A stretch of 64,000 nt of DNA from Diploscapter coronatus. Taxonomy: Eukaryota > Nematoda > Chromadorea > Rhabditida > Rhabditidae. Each line of letters begins with the position of its first letter. Position 1 is the stretch's first letter. The notes below the pieces were generated by a model. That model saw only the letters and a list, made by a program, of their open reading frames with translations. It had not been told where the DNA came from and did not search any database. The position numbers and the translations under genes were made by a program. Below, one piece after another: positions 22,607 to 37,000 of the stretch. Where the stretch lies: positions 22,777,201 to 22,841,200 of the forward strand of contig OZ038422.1 of NCBI GenBank assembly GCA_964036155.1, in the 5' to 3' direction.

Positions 22607-24117
22607 TCAAGCAATGACATACCAAATGGTGAAGATGAGACAGGCAGAAATCACTCCGGCCATGATGATCGCGTCCTTGCGCTTCTTCGTTTGGATCTTC
22701 AGCATCAGATTGTTGATCATCGGGTATTTCTCTGCAAAAAAAAGCGCTTTAATAAAGAAATGCTCCAACGATATTTCTTCTTCAAAGTGGAAAACCCAAG
22801 AAAATTTAATAAGCATTTGTTGTGTTCATCCTTGAAAAAATAAATGAAATCGTAAGTGAATAAGACCTTTCATAAGAATATTCGGTATTTAAAATTCGAA
22901 AAAAAAACTCTTACTCGTCATTTGATCGAGTTTCTTGCTGATTCCCCGCATATTGTAGCCCTGTCGGGTGAGATTCTCCTTGGTGGACATGGCAATGCTG
23001 AAACATAGCCATAAAAATCGAATCTCCCGAATAAGCCCGCCTGATCTGTTCATCTAACAGCCTATCGCAACTGTTGATGTGATCGTTCTCCTTCAGATAC
23101 AGATCAGACGCCTTCGCGCGGTTGTTCAGACACGTCAGATTCTCCGAGGACTGGTTCCCATTGCTCGTGCTGCTCGTCGTCAGGAACTCTCTGAATTATA
23201 TTGCACCTTATTCATTTTGGATATGTTTCAAAACAATAGCTTAAAGTGAATGCATCAGAAGTTTTCCATTGGTTTGTAGATTTTTGTGTAAACCAAAAAA
23301 TCAATTTGTGTACCTGTCCAACTGAGCCTTGACGTTCTCCTTAGCTCGTCTGAATTCAGTGCCGTAATCTCTGAGAATGTCGCGATGGCGTCTGAGAGTA
23401 TGCTGCACGGCAGGATTCGAGGCCCACGACGAGGAGGAGGTGCCTGACGAGCCGACCACGTCCGACATCTAGCGATAAAAATTTATGTTAGAAGCTATCG
23501 ACGAAAATATTTAGGGATTTTATAAATTAAAAAATAAAGCATGGAAATAATAAGTTTCGTAGAACATTTGTGAAAAGTCTTGGAATCTGAAATTTCTTTC
23601 TTAAAAACGGAATAAAAATACCTCATCATTGATGTGAGTGAGTTTGGAGACGAGTTGCTCGATTTCAGAGGTCAGCGTCTCGTACATCGATTGACGAGCA
23701 GACAGGGAACGCTCCTCGCTGTCGAAACGGCCTGAAAATGAAATAATATATTTTGAGGTATTTGAGAATAGTGTCCGAGCTAAAATTCCTAATGGTTGAT
23801 ATAAACTCTACATACCAGATAATCTATTCACTTGAAATTTGTTAGTTTTGTATGTCGATTGACTTGATAAGCCTACAAAGTCTAGTAGTGATTTTCAAAA
23901 ATAGCCGTTTTTGTTCAGCCATTTCTCTAGCAAGCTGTTTGTTCGTCAAAAAATCTAAAAACGAAAAAAACTACCTGAAGAGTGAGAAATGAGTTTGTTG
24001 AGCGATACCAACTTTACGTCGATGCTGTTTTCCGCGGCACGAGCGCGTTTGCGTAGATCTGAAATGCTTTAATTTTTCAGCTAAAAATAGCTTCCTACCT
24101 TCCCACATGTCAGACAT
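22607..24117 (-). CDS. gos-28: Golgi Qb-SNARE GOS-28 (GOSR1)
   Basis: A tail-anchored SNARE for ER-Golgi and intra-Golgi vesicle fusion. Seven exons agree in phase: 24099-24117, 23975-24058, 23622-23731, 23314-23468, 23059-23190, 22915-22997 and 22607-22731, giving 235 aa against about 250 in the family. Recognisable features are the N-terminal DLRKRARAAEN, the LRRHRDILRDY segment typical of GOSR1, the SNARE-motif stretch IAMSTKENLTRQG...MRGISKKL, and a C-terminal anchor IIMAGVISACLIFTIWYVIA. A few residues normally found before IAMSTKEN appear to be missing at the 60-nt fifth intron. A TTTTTTTCAG acceptor lies about 28 nt before the ATG. It sits about 1 kb downstream of npp-10 and 1 kb upstream of rpe-1 on the same strand. 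Confidence 0.93.
23223..23290 (+). promoter_or_regulatory. Candidate 21U-RNA locus
   Basis: ATGTTTCA (23223-23230) is followed by CATT at 23267-23270, so the predicted 5' U is 40 nt after the motif. It is in a gos-28 intron, antisense to the gene. Confidence 0.4.
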
Positions 24118-25095
24118 CGTCGTGGATTGATTAAATTGTAATGTTTCTGAAAAAAATCATTTTCATTAAAAAACTAAAGAGTTCGAGATATTTTATGGTC
24201 TAAAACCATATTTCTGATTTTTTCTTCAAAACTAAAACTTCAACTTTATTGAACTCGCTGACTTTGAAATGGGAATTAGAGACATTCGGACCACGTTTTA
24301 AATCATAATATAGGGAATAGATACGCTACATAAGCATTACAAATAAAATAAAAGAATAGGGAATAATAGAGTATCGGAAAGTTTTCGAAAAATAAAGATG
24401 GCTTAGAAAACTGGGATGGAGAGGACCTGAAATTAAATAAGAAAAGAAACCCCAAGATTCCATGAAAATTGTTGATTGCTGATTTACAGAAAATTCAGAA
24501 GAAAAGCCAATAAGTTACCGGATTGAGGCGATTCAAAGAAATAACGAATTGATTGAATGAAAGTAATGGAGAACACGAAACGTCTAGAAATTACTCGCAA
24601 AAAGAAAAATATCAGGTTACCATTTTGCATACCGAAATCCATTTGTAAATGTATAAAAATCGAAACTGATTTTCGGTATGCAACATGATAAAACGATACA
24701 ATTCCTTCAGAAACATTACACGTCAGAGAGAGAGAGAGACATATCTAAAAATAAAGCGATTAAACTTAACCTAGCAAAGATTGATAAATTAACTCAACGA
24801 AAATTCGAAAAAAAAAACAGATAACGATAATGAAATAGCGAGGGAAAAAGACAAGAAAAGGCTGGCGAGTTTTGGAGATATAAAGGGAATTTAGAGAGGA
24901 AGATTCAAAAAAGTCGAATAGTTTAACTCTGATCATAATCCTTTTAAAGTATGTTTTAGTCTATTCAAAAAAGGAAGAAAAGGAATAAATAAAAGGGCAA
25001 CTAAATTGCCTGATTTCTGAAAATAACTAATGATCGAAGATAAACCATCCGTTAAAAATAAAAATTGATATCTACCGCAGTGTCCTTTTGGTAGA
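24118..25095. other. Spacer between npp-10 and gos-28
   Basis: Just under 1 kb of AT-rich sequence between the npp-10 stop and the gos-28 start, on a shared strand. It holds a hairpin (24625-24683) and a short GA run near 24727. The gap is longer than the usual 100 bp of a C. elegans operon but within the range seen in other worms. Confidence 0.6.
24625..24683. repeat. Hairpin in the npp-10/gos-28 spacer
   Basis: TTGCATACCGAAATC (24625-24639) and GATTTTCGGTATGCAA (24668-24683) are complementary apart from one extra base and enclose a loop of about 28 nt. It could be a small transposon or an RNA element in the intercistronic region. Confidence 0.65.
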
Positions 25096-28000
25096 TTAGT
25101 CAAAAAGAGCCTGGTCGGCCAATTTGCCCATGAGCATGAGGTTGGTTGCGGACTCGAAGGGCAGGGAGAAGTCGTGTTCGTCCAGCAGGGAGGCCTTGAT
25201 CTCGTACAGCTCGCGGCTGATCGTCGAAATGCAGTGTCTGAAAATGGAATAAATTGCTGAATTGGGAAGCACTTCAGATTGTTTAATTGATTTCGGAAGA
25301 TAATTTCCAAATTACCAATTTCTTGAAACATATTTTTCGAAGCATGGATAAAGTTTGTCAGATATAAAGTCATACTTTTGAATGGGCGACTTGAGCCACA
25401 CAGCCGAGCGGACTTTCGCATCGATCGAGCGAATCAAATAGAGAATGCGCTCTTCCTGAAACATACCAAATAAAAATCTCAAAAACCTGCATATTTTTTC
25501 CTAGCTTTCGCCAATGAATTTGTGAAACTCATGGAAAAATCGTCTCATCTCAATCTTTCCTAGAATTTGTTGAAAATAAATCAGGTACCAATAAAACATC
25601 TAAGATTTGAATTTAATACTCCATGTATAGACCCAGAAAACGTTTTTTGTCTTCAAAACTGTTTAAAGCCTACATCAATCATATTCTGATCCTGCTGTCC
25701 TTGTTCAGTCCCGTCCTGATTCAGCTCTTCTGGATGTGCAGCTGCCTTCAACTGGCTGTAGTCCACGAACAGTTGACCGTAGTCAGAGAAACCCTGAATA
25801 TGATCATTTGAAGGGATCATCCAATATTATCTTGATCAAACAGAAAGTTCTTTTTTTAATTGTGCACATCTTTTACTCAAATTTCTGTGAATATGCACGC
25901 CCAACGGTCATCAATTGTAAATAAAAATAAATGCGATATTTGACCGTTTTGCGCATGTCCGCAGACATTAGCATAAATGCCGCGCAATCTAACAAACGAA
26001 CTTTTTGTTTGACTAGGACAATGTGACAACATTACAACCTTTCAGCATGAGGAAATAGCATGCAGAGATATGAGAAGTTTGGGGAAGGATAAAAAAATTC
26101 CATTTTTGCATGCTACTTTTTCATGGTGTAAGATTGTAATGCAGTAGTAAAGTATCCAAGTTGATATTTTAAAGAATCAAAGGGATCCCTCGAAATACCT
26201 TGATTTTATCAGCGACATTCTCGATCATTCTCGAGTAGCGCTTCAACTCGGCTGCTTTCAAATAGAAAATGCAATCTGGAGCCACCTGAAATTCAAATTT
26301 TTTGCTAATGGCAAATTTCAAATGCAGTGAAATAGTCTGTAAAAGACAATGGAAAAGTACCTCCTTAACATAGAGCTCCCTCGCCAGTTCATAGTCCTCA
26401 GCTTGAATGGCATATTCAAAGGCTTTGGCTGATTCGCCTCTGAAACATATCTTATTTTTCTTCTTTCAAGAAAATAGAGCTGTGAGTACTTGTGTCCCAA
26501 ATGCTACTTTTAACTTTCTTTTCTCTTGTTTGAGACCAAAATACTCGCAGACAAAATAAAATTACCTCGCTCTAGCCACAATGCACCTTGCCTCAGCCAG
26601 CCAGGCAGGTCTTGCGTGGGGGCAGAATTTGTTGATTTCGTCTTCCAGCGACAGGTTCAGCTCGATCTCATAGGCTTGGCGCACGATCAGATCACGCATC
26701 GCTTTTTCTCGCCTGAAAAAAATGAGTGAAACTTAGATTTCCCTTGATTTTAATGCATTGAACAAATTTCAATAATTTCCTTGAGCTTAACGTTTGGGTA
26801 TTTAGATAAAAGTAGATAAAATGGGCATTAACTTTTCAAGATTTGATGATCATGTCACTTCAATTTCTAATAACGCCTTAGCATTTCTTATCACTCTTGT
26901 AATACAAATTGCAATTCATCTGAAAATGAAATAAGAAATGTATGTTTCAAAAGAACCATAATAAGAGATGTTTCAAACAAGTACCGTTGCGATATCCATA
27001 ACAATAGATCTTATAAAATATATTCGCAAGGAAAGTTTCTTCAGTAGTTTTATATAAATTCAGTCTATCCGAGACGAAATGATAATAACGCGGAGAAGAT
27101 CGGTCATCGAGAGCGAGAATGTTAGAGAAGGTAGAGAACTATTCATTAGGCACGTTATTTCGTCGAGAAAATTTCAAGCTCCTGAGTGCCCTTTTATGCT
27201 CGAATAATCGCTTCTTTGCGCGCTGATAATATCGTCCCAGATGTTTTCAACTATATCATAAAGCATGTGACTCACTGCAGATGATTGTCGAGATGACTGA
27301 GGACGAAGAGAGCGGGTCCGACTGCCTTATGGGACTCTAGTTGGACTGCGAACTGTCTGTGGAGTCTGTCGAGGTTCTCGGCAGCCATCGAGTTGTAGCC
27401 GTACGTCCGCAGCAGAGACCACACGAACCAGCTGCAAACAGAACGATCTCTACCTTCACATTGTAATGTTTACAAAAAAAAATCTGATAAACAAATCACG
27501 AGAATCGATCACCCAAAATGAATACATTTTTGCAAGAGAGCGGAGCCTGGAACTCGAAATAAAGCATCAATTTACCTCAAGCACAGATCATTGATAGAAT
27601 TGGACGATAGGTACATGAGCGCATCGAGGACAGTTTCGATTCTGTGTGCCGGATTGCAGGCCAAGTGGATCAGCTGGAAATATTGATTTTTTAAAATCAA
27701 TATTCTAGTTTTTCAGAAATTCTCTACCTCTTCATAGAAGTGTCCGTCGGAGTTGGCAGCCTGTCCAGCAGCCACTTCATTCCGATATCTCTCGTACGCA
27801 TCTTCCAGCGATCCTGCGCCACGCGTCCACCACAAATGGAGGCCGAGGCACTGAAAATAGAGATTTCATTTTCACTCAAAATAATTCCATGATTCATTTG
27901 ATATTCGATCAATATCAAAAGATAACTAAAATCAAGACTTTTCTCTGCAAAGAGGTAAGGAAAGAAACGGCAGAGTTGTTTGGAGAAAGAATGGCACATC

Positions 28001-31000
28001 TGGAATTTGAAGAATATTTTCATTTTAAAAAATTACCTGTTTCCAGTCGAGCCCCTCCATGCAATTGACGGTTTCCTTCTTACTCCTGACGGTCCTCTCC
28101 AAACTCGTTCTGCCGGCCAAAATCATGTAGACCTTCAGCACGTCCTTGTCCATGTACTGCAGAGTGTCAGACTTCGACCAGTGATCAAGCTGAAATTCGT
28201 TGAAAAAGCATTTTAGTGGGTCAACTTGTTCGAAATACAAGATTCAGTCCATCAGTAACTATTAAAAACTAGTTGATATTTTTACAAAAGTTGAAACATA
28301 TTTAGTTTTTTTTTTTCAATTTTCGAAACTTTATCAAAATCTGTATGTTTACTTGTGCCTGCATTTCCTTCCGATTGATGTCAGGACAGATGGGATAGGC
28401 AGCCAAGAAGGAGGCCAAATGAGTCAGTCTCTCCTCTTCAGCCTTTCTGATCGCCTCTTCCAAATCCCCAGAACACATCGCTTTCCAAACACTCGCTCCT
28501 GAAAATTCCGAAAGTTTAAGTTTATTCAGAAAATGAGGACAACTCAACGCTAATCGACAATTTTTAAACTAATTCTTCTTTTATGGAAAACTTGTAATAT
28601 AGCATCATTTTGTAAAATATTCTAGGAAATATTTATCTGAATCATTATTCAAGTTCAAAGTATCAACGATTTTAAGACATTTTGAAACATATTGCAAAAT
28701 CTTTAGTATATCTCTTGCAAAAATACCTCTAGCATTTGATTTTTCGATGCTGTGATTGAGCGTGGCATGTTGGATCTCCTGCCTCATCCAGTGGCCGAGA
28801 CGCTCTGCGCGAACACTCCTCCAGGGGCCTTTCTTGTCGAACGGAAGCAAGGCCGAGCACAACGAGAAAGTGCGCGAGTGCAGGGTCGAATTGTTGTCTG
28901 AAAATTAGCTTTCTTGAAACATAAAAGCTGTGTTCTAAAATTTTTGAGTTATTCGGAAAGTGATAGAGGAAGAATAACTATTTTATCAATGATATCGAAT
29001 TATAAGAATAGGAAAAATCTAATCCAATTGCATTGTAACATATTTCAACTTGTAAAACCTTCTACCTCTAGCAGTATTTGCGTATTCCTTGAGAAGAACG
29101 GAGAAGCAGTCCTGTTTGAAGACGGTCTGCGGTACGAAAGAGTGTTTCTCCATCGAGTTCTGAATCGGTCTGGCCGTAGTTTCTGTCGTGCGATTCCACG
29201 TCGAATTGGACAGCGCCTTCAGCATCATGTCGTACATCGCTGCCTAAACTTTCATTTTTCTTACTTGAAATCGACTTTTTACAATCGTTTTTGAAAATCA
29301 CATTGATAAGACTGAAAACAAGAATCGTATGTTTCAGTTTCCTATCAAATATAATTTCGATCTTATTGCAAGATGAGCGTTTTTTACTCACTTGCTGTAA
29401 AGAAAAATCCCCGAATTCGCAAGATTCGACTTGTATACTTGTATAAAAAAAGTGTATTTTCTAAGGAAGAAAAAAGATATGCTCTTTTCCTCTCTCAATA
29501 GAGAAGACATACTTTTTCTGCGGGTCGAATTTTGAGATGTCTAAAAATCGCCGACCTTGTTCGTATCGGAATTCATGTGAATGTGCCCGATGGCGACCTC
29601 GTTGCTGTCAGGCTGCCTGCTCACGACGAACCTCTGCCCGACCTGCACCCCAGCCACACTGCCCCACCCGATCCGGGCTGCGTTTCCCATCGCCACTCCG
29701 AAGTCCATTCGACGACTCGCGTTGTAGCTCACTGAGTTACGGGCCTGCAATTTGTTATTAGATTTTATAAGAAAATGTAGGTTTCTAATTTGTATGAAAA
29801 ACGGGATAGATGAGGTTTTGATACCATTTGATACCAACTTTTTCGAAGTGGAATTTTAGTCAAAAATCAAATTCGAAGCTCTTAAATCCTCTTATCAAAA
29901 GTAGAACACCTTTTCGACAAAACGAGCGAGAGAAGAATGAAGTAGCATTTGTTGAAAATTGCTGGTATTATATTCAGATGTTTTCTTCTCGCACTTTCAT
30001 ATTTTCTTCCAAACAAAAAATCGTTTCTTTACCATATATCCTCCAGTGAACTGATGGACGGGCGCGATCTGTTTCAGATTTCTTTCCTTCGAAATGGCCA
30101 ACTTCTGAGCGGCCATCGCATGCAGGAGAATTTCACTGAAAATTCAACAAATTTGTAGAATTTCCCAGAAATATTCTGATCTAGGCAGACTTTCAGTCAA
30201 ACTGAAGAAATATAGGGATGGAGATACCAAAAAAAAATGTTGGCCTAAGCGATGCCTAGGTCTGAAAGTAGTGCATACGTTTGTGTGTAGAGATCCTCGA
30301 TTTCCTCAAGTTTCGGTTTCTTTTCCTGGGGAGGAATGATGGCTTCGAGTTGCTTGAGGAAGTCATAGGATTTGGGAGCCGAGTTTGGGTCGACAGACAG
30401 GGGCTGGCGGTGACGGCCCAGGTCTTCCAGTTTGGCGAGACCGCGCTGTAAATTTGCAACTTAAAAATCAAATTCGTTCATTTTATTGGAACTCTGAAAA
30501 TTATTAGCTGGACTCATTGCAGTTGGCGATTTTTTCGATGGAATAAAACAGATAAGAGCATTCTTGAAACATGAGATTCAACTTTATGAAAATCTACCTT
30601 CATCTGATTTTCCATCAAAATCTCATCGTCCTGCCCGCTTTCCATCGGCTCGTTGTTCACCAGAGATTCCAGAACCTGCAAAATTGAAAATTTGTATCGA
30701 ATCAGGAAAAAACACGAACCATCAAATCGGCCCCTTCCCCGTCGGGAAAGTACTGCGCCTGCATCTGAAATTCCATCAGACAGTCCGCATTCGCGTCCTT
30801 TTTCGAGGTGATCTGCAAATTAAAAGAAAATGAAATTTTAGAAGAGGGTCAAACATAATTCGACAATCAAGCATTCCTAGACATTTTCATTGTCAAATAT
30901 CATCTATTTGAAGCATAGTTGGAAAATCAAATATTGCAATTTTTGAATATGTTTCAAACATTAGATATTTACTTGAGTGTTATCAATATTCCGGTTTATA

Positions 31001-34000
31001 TAAGTATTTTATAGACAAAAAGTGTACCTTAGCCCGTTGAACTTTGTTCTGAACTTCCCTCTCCTCGAAAGACTTCTCCAATTCATCAGTTGTAGGCACA
31101 TCTCCCTGTGCTCCATTCTGCGCAGCCAGAATTCGCCCCTTCTTCACGCGTCCCACCAGTTGATTCTCCACGTCTTCGTCGTCCTGAATTCCCAAATTCA
31201 GTAATTCAGTACTCGCTGCGCTATGTCCTTCTTTAACGTATGAAAATATTTTTAAATCTCACTTCTTCATGCTGTTTTCTATCTGAAAATAGCATAAAAT
31301 AGAGGAAAAGATTTTTGCAGTTAAAAGACAGGACGAAATGATACCGTAATTCAAGCACTTTGTAAATCACAGTATACAGATATTGGGGAATTGCGATTTG
31401 AGAAAAAACGTCGTATTGAAATTTAACTAATATCTCATAAGTTTCAACTATTCTAAATAAAAGATCGCCTCATAACATGTTATGTTAGTCCAGTTTCTAA
31501 TACGTAAAGCCCAAGCTCTTTAAAAAGTTGAACTAGATGCCTAATAAGTAATGAAGTGATGAGTCTCAATTAAAACTTTATTCTCAAAAAACCATGATTC
31601 TTAAACAAGGAAATATAATTCTTTAAAAATACTGATAAATTAGCATGAAAAGATACAACTGACGAAGAAAATCCCACAAGAAGTTTCAGAAGTGTCCACC
31701 TTCGATTTGGCTGATCTTTTCACCATAGGGGTATTTCAGTACGTAGATAACGGATCCGATATCAAAAAGTTCTGACATTGAGTCTTAGGCTCGAAACTTT
31801 GCTTGAAAATATGGCGAAATAGCGTGTGAAAATGCGAGTAAATGAAATGCCCAAATTTGAATACACTATTTGGCGGACGTTTCACTCCTCTTTTCTGCTA
31901 AGATGGCAGGTTTTGCATTGGATGGCCATTAAAAACCAAATACTAAACCTAGGGCTCAACATCAGCACTTTTTGACTTCGGATCAGCCATCTACGCACTG
32001 AAATACCCCTATAGTGAAGAAATCAGCAAAATCGGAGGAGGGCATCCTCCTGAAACTTCCTTTTGTCAGCATAAATGAGCTAAACTTAGAATGGGTAAAA
32101 TATAAATAGATCAAAAAAAAATATTAGTCGTTGAGATACAAAATTTCGTGAAACATAAGTAAATTTTGGTAAAAATTGAGCAAAAAATATTTTGTTTACT
32201 TTTGTAGCTCAAAGACGACAAAATAAATGGAATGAATTTAGAAAGTACAAGAATCAATGTCAACTTATTAATAAAAAATAAGTAAAAGAAACAAGAAAAG
32301 GGCTTGGGCTTCATACGTCACTTTCACTTTTTCGTTGTTTTATACGGTAATACGGTAGTTATCAGTTTGATGTTGTTGGGCTATTTTAGAAAATACATGA
32401 CATACTGACATGAAAAATAATGTAAGTATTTTGAAAGGAAAAAATCTCATCATGGCTTACATGTCAGCGTCATTGTATGTTATGTTTTCGGCTAACTGCA
32501 AACTTCACACATTCTTAACGGTATATTTTTGAAAAAAAAAATTAGTGTAGTTCAACCGAGCGAGGTTTACAATGAGCCAGTGTTTCCAAATAGCCTTTTG
32601 CTGATGTTGTTTATGGACTAACCGAGAGGCCGTATTTACTGAAGTGTTCGACGCGGAAGACCCACGAGCCAGTCAGCGGCCGGTAGTCCTTGAACTCTGC
32701 ACTCATCTTCGAGGTCTGACGCTCCAGGAACTCGCGCCATCCAATCTCTGTCAATTCGATCGGATCCTGAAGCCAAAGTTGGAATATTTCAATCAGAGAA
32801 TTTATTTTTAAATGAATATTTTGATACGTTTTACTGTTACTACAATCTAAAGAAATAGTATGCAGTGATGGTATTAGAGAAAAGAAATATATCTTTACAC
32901 ACTAAACACTATTCAGGTTTCAAAATTGAAACATGGTAAAATAGTTTGAAACCTAATATCTTAGTTTCCATCAAAATTTTCTCAATTTATATTATCAAGG
33001 TTCGACTTCAGTTGAAGAGCGTTGTTGAAATTCTTCATTTTATATAATTTCTCTGAAACCTATATCAAAAATCGGGTTTCTTATTTACCTTAACGTATTC
33101 CCCAGTGACCCTGTTCCTCTTCCAGACTCGTTCGAGAGTCACTTCCGCAGGCCGATTCAGACCCTCTCCCACAGGCGGCTTCTTCGCCTCGTCCGGATAC
33201 ACGGTCACTTCTTTGTGACGGAAAACGACCAGCTGAAAATATGAACGTTATTTCTTTTGGTCTTTGAAAAAGGGGTAACCTAGAAAAGTGTTAAGAAACA
33301 GTAAATCACAATCATTCTGAATTGAAGATGTTGTAATTCTCTTTAACCTTTCTCGTTTTTACAATGGAAAAGTAAAAACAAAAACTATGAAAAGAGAAAA
33401 TTTTGAATCTTCTTCAATTTAAAACTAAGGGAAAACATTGGATATTCTAAGAATAGCTGACCTCATCGAGAACGATGTCCTTGATTTGAATGGGTCCAGG
33501 CCAGTAGACAGTTCCATAGCTGGCTCTGCCGATGGTCAATCCGTCAGGCAGGGAGACAGCTCCGTTATGAATCATCGACTTCATCTGCTCGATCGACGGC
33601 TCGCAGAAGTAGTCCGGTTGCAGCAGGCGGACACCACAAGCCTGTGCGTCTTCTTAAAATATGTTTCATTTTATTCGGATAAAAAATCGCTAAATTTTGA
33701 TGTCATTCGAAGACAGACATTTTAGATAAGTTTCAAATTTCCCTATTAGAAATAAGGTTTCGCGCCGACTTGATAATCTTTAAAACAATTTATACTAGTT
33801 CAAAAAAGCAAAAATTTTGTTAAACTTCTTGAACCTTTTTAGCACGCGTCATCATCAAAAACATCGTATCAGGTAGGTTTCAAAGTTTCCCTATTAGAAA
33901 GCAAGCTTCGGAGGAAAACGATAATCTTTAAAACAATTTATAATAACGAGAAATTATGAATTTCTAAAGGCCCACCTCTTCTGATACTTCCTCCCAATAG

Positions 34001-37000
34001 ATTATCGTGCGAGATATGACTGTCCCTGCTGCTGGTGGTGCGTTCTGCAGAGGCATGTGACTGAGTGGACGCAGTGGACTCAGCATTGGCGGCAGGCGAT
34101 CTGCGCCCTGCCGACAGGGACGCAGAGGCCGAGGCCGAAGTGTCGTCCAGATTGAGGACGGGCGGCTCGGCATCGCGAAGGCGTTGGGCACGACGAATCG
34201 CATTCGATACGGGGGACAGCGTGTGGGGACTGGAAATTGTGAATTGTTATTATAAGTTTCAAAACTATCTCATTTATTAAAAAAACTACCATTTACAATA
34301 TTGTGCAAAGTGATGATTTAACATATCAAAAAATCGTAGAAAATAAGAAAGATAAATTCTACGATATTCCGATTCTTCTTCAACTAGTCACACAAATTGA
34401 TTCTTTGCATCAACTTCCTATTATTTTTGTCCAAAACTCGTGATTTCGGATAAGAAAGAATGATGATGAATGGTTGTTTGAAGAAGTTAAAATTTAATCA
34501 CATCTATGCCGAATTTCTATGTTTCAACTAATCTACAAACAAAATTACTTACACATCCTCTTGGATGTTGGATGGATTGTCGGTGTTGGGCCTGAGCGGC
34601 TGGATGGCATCTGGATCTGCCTGCTCGTCCGCCATCTGCCCAGTCTTTCTGCCCCTCGCTCCGCCGCCAGTCGAATTCATGCTAGAGTCCAGACCGTTCA
34701 GCACTGACAAATCCAGGTACTGAAATTAGAAAGATAAGTTTCAGATAAATTAGAAAAGGAGCAATTTATAAAGGATTTGATAAAACTTTTCTTTAGCTGT
34801 GACGAAAATAGTTGAAATAACTTCGAAATTTGAAAATAAAACGTAGGTGTATCAGGGGTCTGTGGAATTCCGGAATCTCTTTCCTTTCTCCATGAGCTCA
34901 CCCTCTAAACTCCGGCGAGACTTTTTTCTCAGAGATCTAGACTCGAAATTCCGTGTAAGGCGAGTAGAAAGGGAGAGAAATGGTGAATGAGCATGGAAAA
35001 AGGAAAGAAAAGTCCGAATTACCGGCTCTCAACTATGCACACTCCTACTAGATACTCTATGAATAGCTCAATTTTCCCAAGCATAAATTTAAATTGTCCA
35101 AATGGCTCAAGGTTGAAATATAAAAGAAGAAGAGGAGAATCAATGTTTACCTTGACATTGGTGGTAGTCTTCTTGAGTATGGAAGGGAGTTGATTGCCTC
35201 CCGGAGAGAGAGCGGTTGCCGAGCTGTTGAGCATGGATGCATCCTTGGAGGAGATGAAGGTGGTGGACTGCGGTCGAGTGCCGATGCCCTTGCCGAGGGT
35301 GGGTGGACGCACAATCGACGTGTATTTGAGGTCTTCGGCACTCCCCACAGGGATCACTGACGCCGCACGGAATGACTTCTCCATTATCTGAATTTTTAAA
35401 ACAATTTTATAATGCTACTGAGAAGTTCTAATATTAAGGATGCTCTTATTGAAATTTTAGATTAGCAAATATTCTGTCGTAAAGTATAGATATCGAATCT
35501 ATAGTTCGCAATCTCCGCCCACTTTGTGAAGCAAAAACCAGTTAAATCTATTGTTCTCGCTAATTAGGCAATTTTATGTTTTTTCTTCTACAAATACTCG
35601 AATGAATATCCTGGGAAGATAATTTTACCGAAAAATGGTGTGAAAAAAGTTACGGAATTGTTCTGGAACTGGTTCAAAATTAATCGTTAACGAAATTTCG
35701 AGAAAAATTAACTTCTGAAAGTGTACAGTTCTCAGGGCAGTCCTGATTCAATGGTGTAGGTTTTAAAACGCTATCCTCAATTTTGCCAAACCACTTGCGG
35801 GCTCTAATTGAATCCGTCAAATTTCATCAAAACCCATAAAACTTTTAAACATATGATTCAAGTTTCTAAAATGCCCTACCTTCGGTGGAAGGACGCCCAT
35901 GAATTGCGACTTGACGAGCTGGTTGCCGGACAGATTGGCGGCTCGTTTGTCCTGAAACATACCAAAATCAGTTATTTCTTCCAACAAAAAAAAGCTTACA
36001 TCAGCAGAATCGAGTCCATTCTTTGCTTTCGTTGGACTGAGAACTGCAGACATTAGGGGCGAGTTTTTCTCTGCTCCAGCAGCATTAGACACAGTCAGCG
36101 GTTTGTCTTTTTCCTCGGCCAGTCTGTTCATCTTCGATGCCATGAAACGCAGTTGACGCTGGGCACTGAAAATTCAATTTACTTTGAATTTAGAAGAATG
36201 TGTTATCTAAAATTAGTTTTCATTCCAACTTACTCGCAACTTCTTGAGTTTCGGCAATAGAATAGTTTATTAAAAAAGAAATAACAAAAACTCTGGAGCA
36301 TATATATTAGCAAGGAAAACCTATTCAAGTTTTTATTCTGTATAAAATTTTGACTAACCTAGCAGGATTAGGCTTTTCAGGAGTGTCATCTGCCGCGGAG
36401 ATGATCTTGAGCAGAGGCGAGTCTCCATAGGGGGAAGCGGCCAGCTGAGCCTCGATGAGCTTCATCTCCAACTGCGTCTGGTTGACATCCGATCCGAGGA
36501 TGATGGGCGTCTGCTGCGTGGCCACTTGGGCCGTCATTGGAATTGCGCCGAAACCTGAATTTCCAAAATTAAAACAATTATTTTGACAGGTTGCAGGGAA
36601 TTCATAAAAGAATGATGCTAAGATCGATGGATAATATTACAAGCTCAAAAGGTCAAATGAAACGAGTATTGAATTTAATGGCTTTATCTACTGAACTTAT
36701 GATAAAAACTTGTTATTTTTGCAATTAGAGGGAAGTGAAAAAAGGCCGCATTTATTATTTCTTCAAATCATCTCTAAAAAACCGACCAGACTGTGCCTGC
36801 TGTTGCTGCTGATTGACCCCCATTCCGGAGAATAGGCCTCCTCCCGTGCCCGTGTTCTGTGCGGGTTGAGTCGATCCGAACAGACCGCCGCCCGTCGATG
36901 GCTGATTCGAGCCAAACAGACCACCGCCTCCTGAAAATCGTCGCATACATATACGACAAATTCTCGAAAAACAAACCAGCAGTTCCAGTGTTGGATCCGA

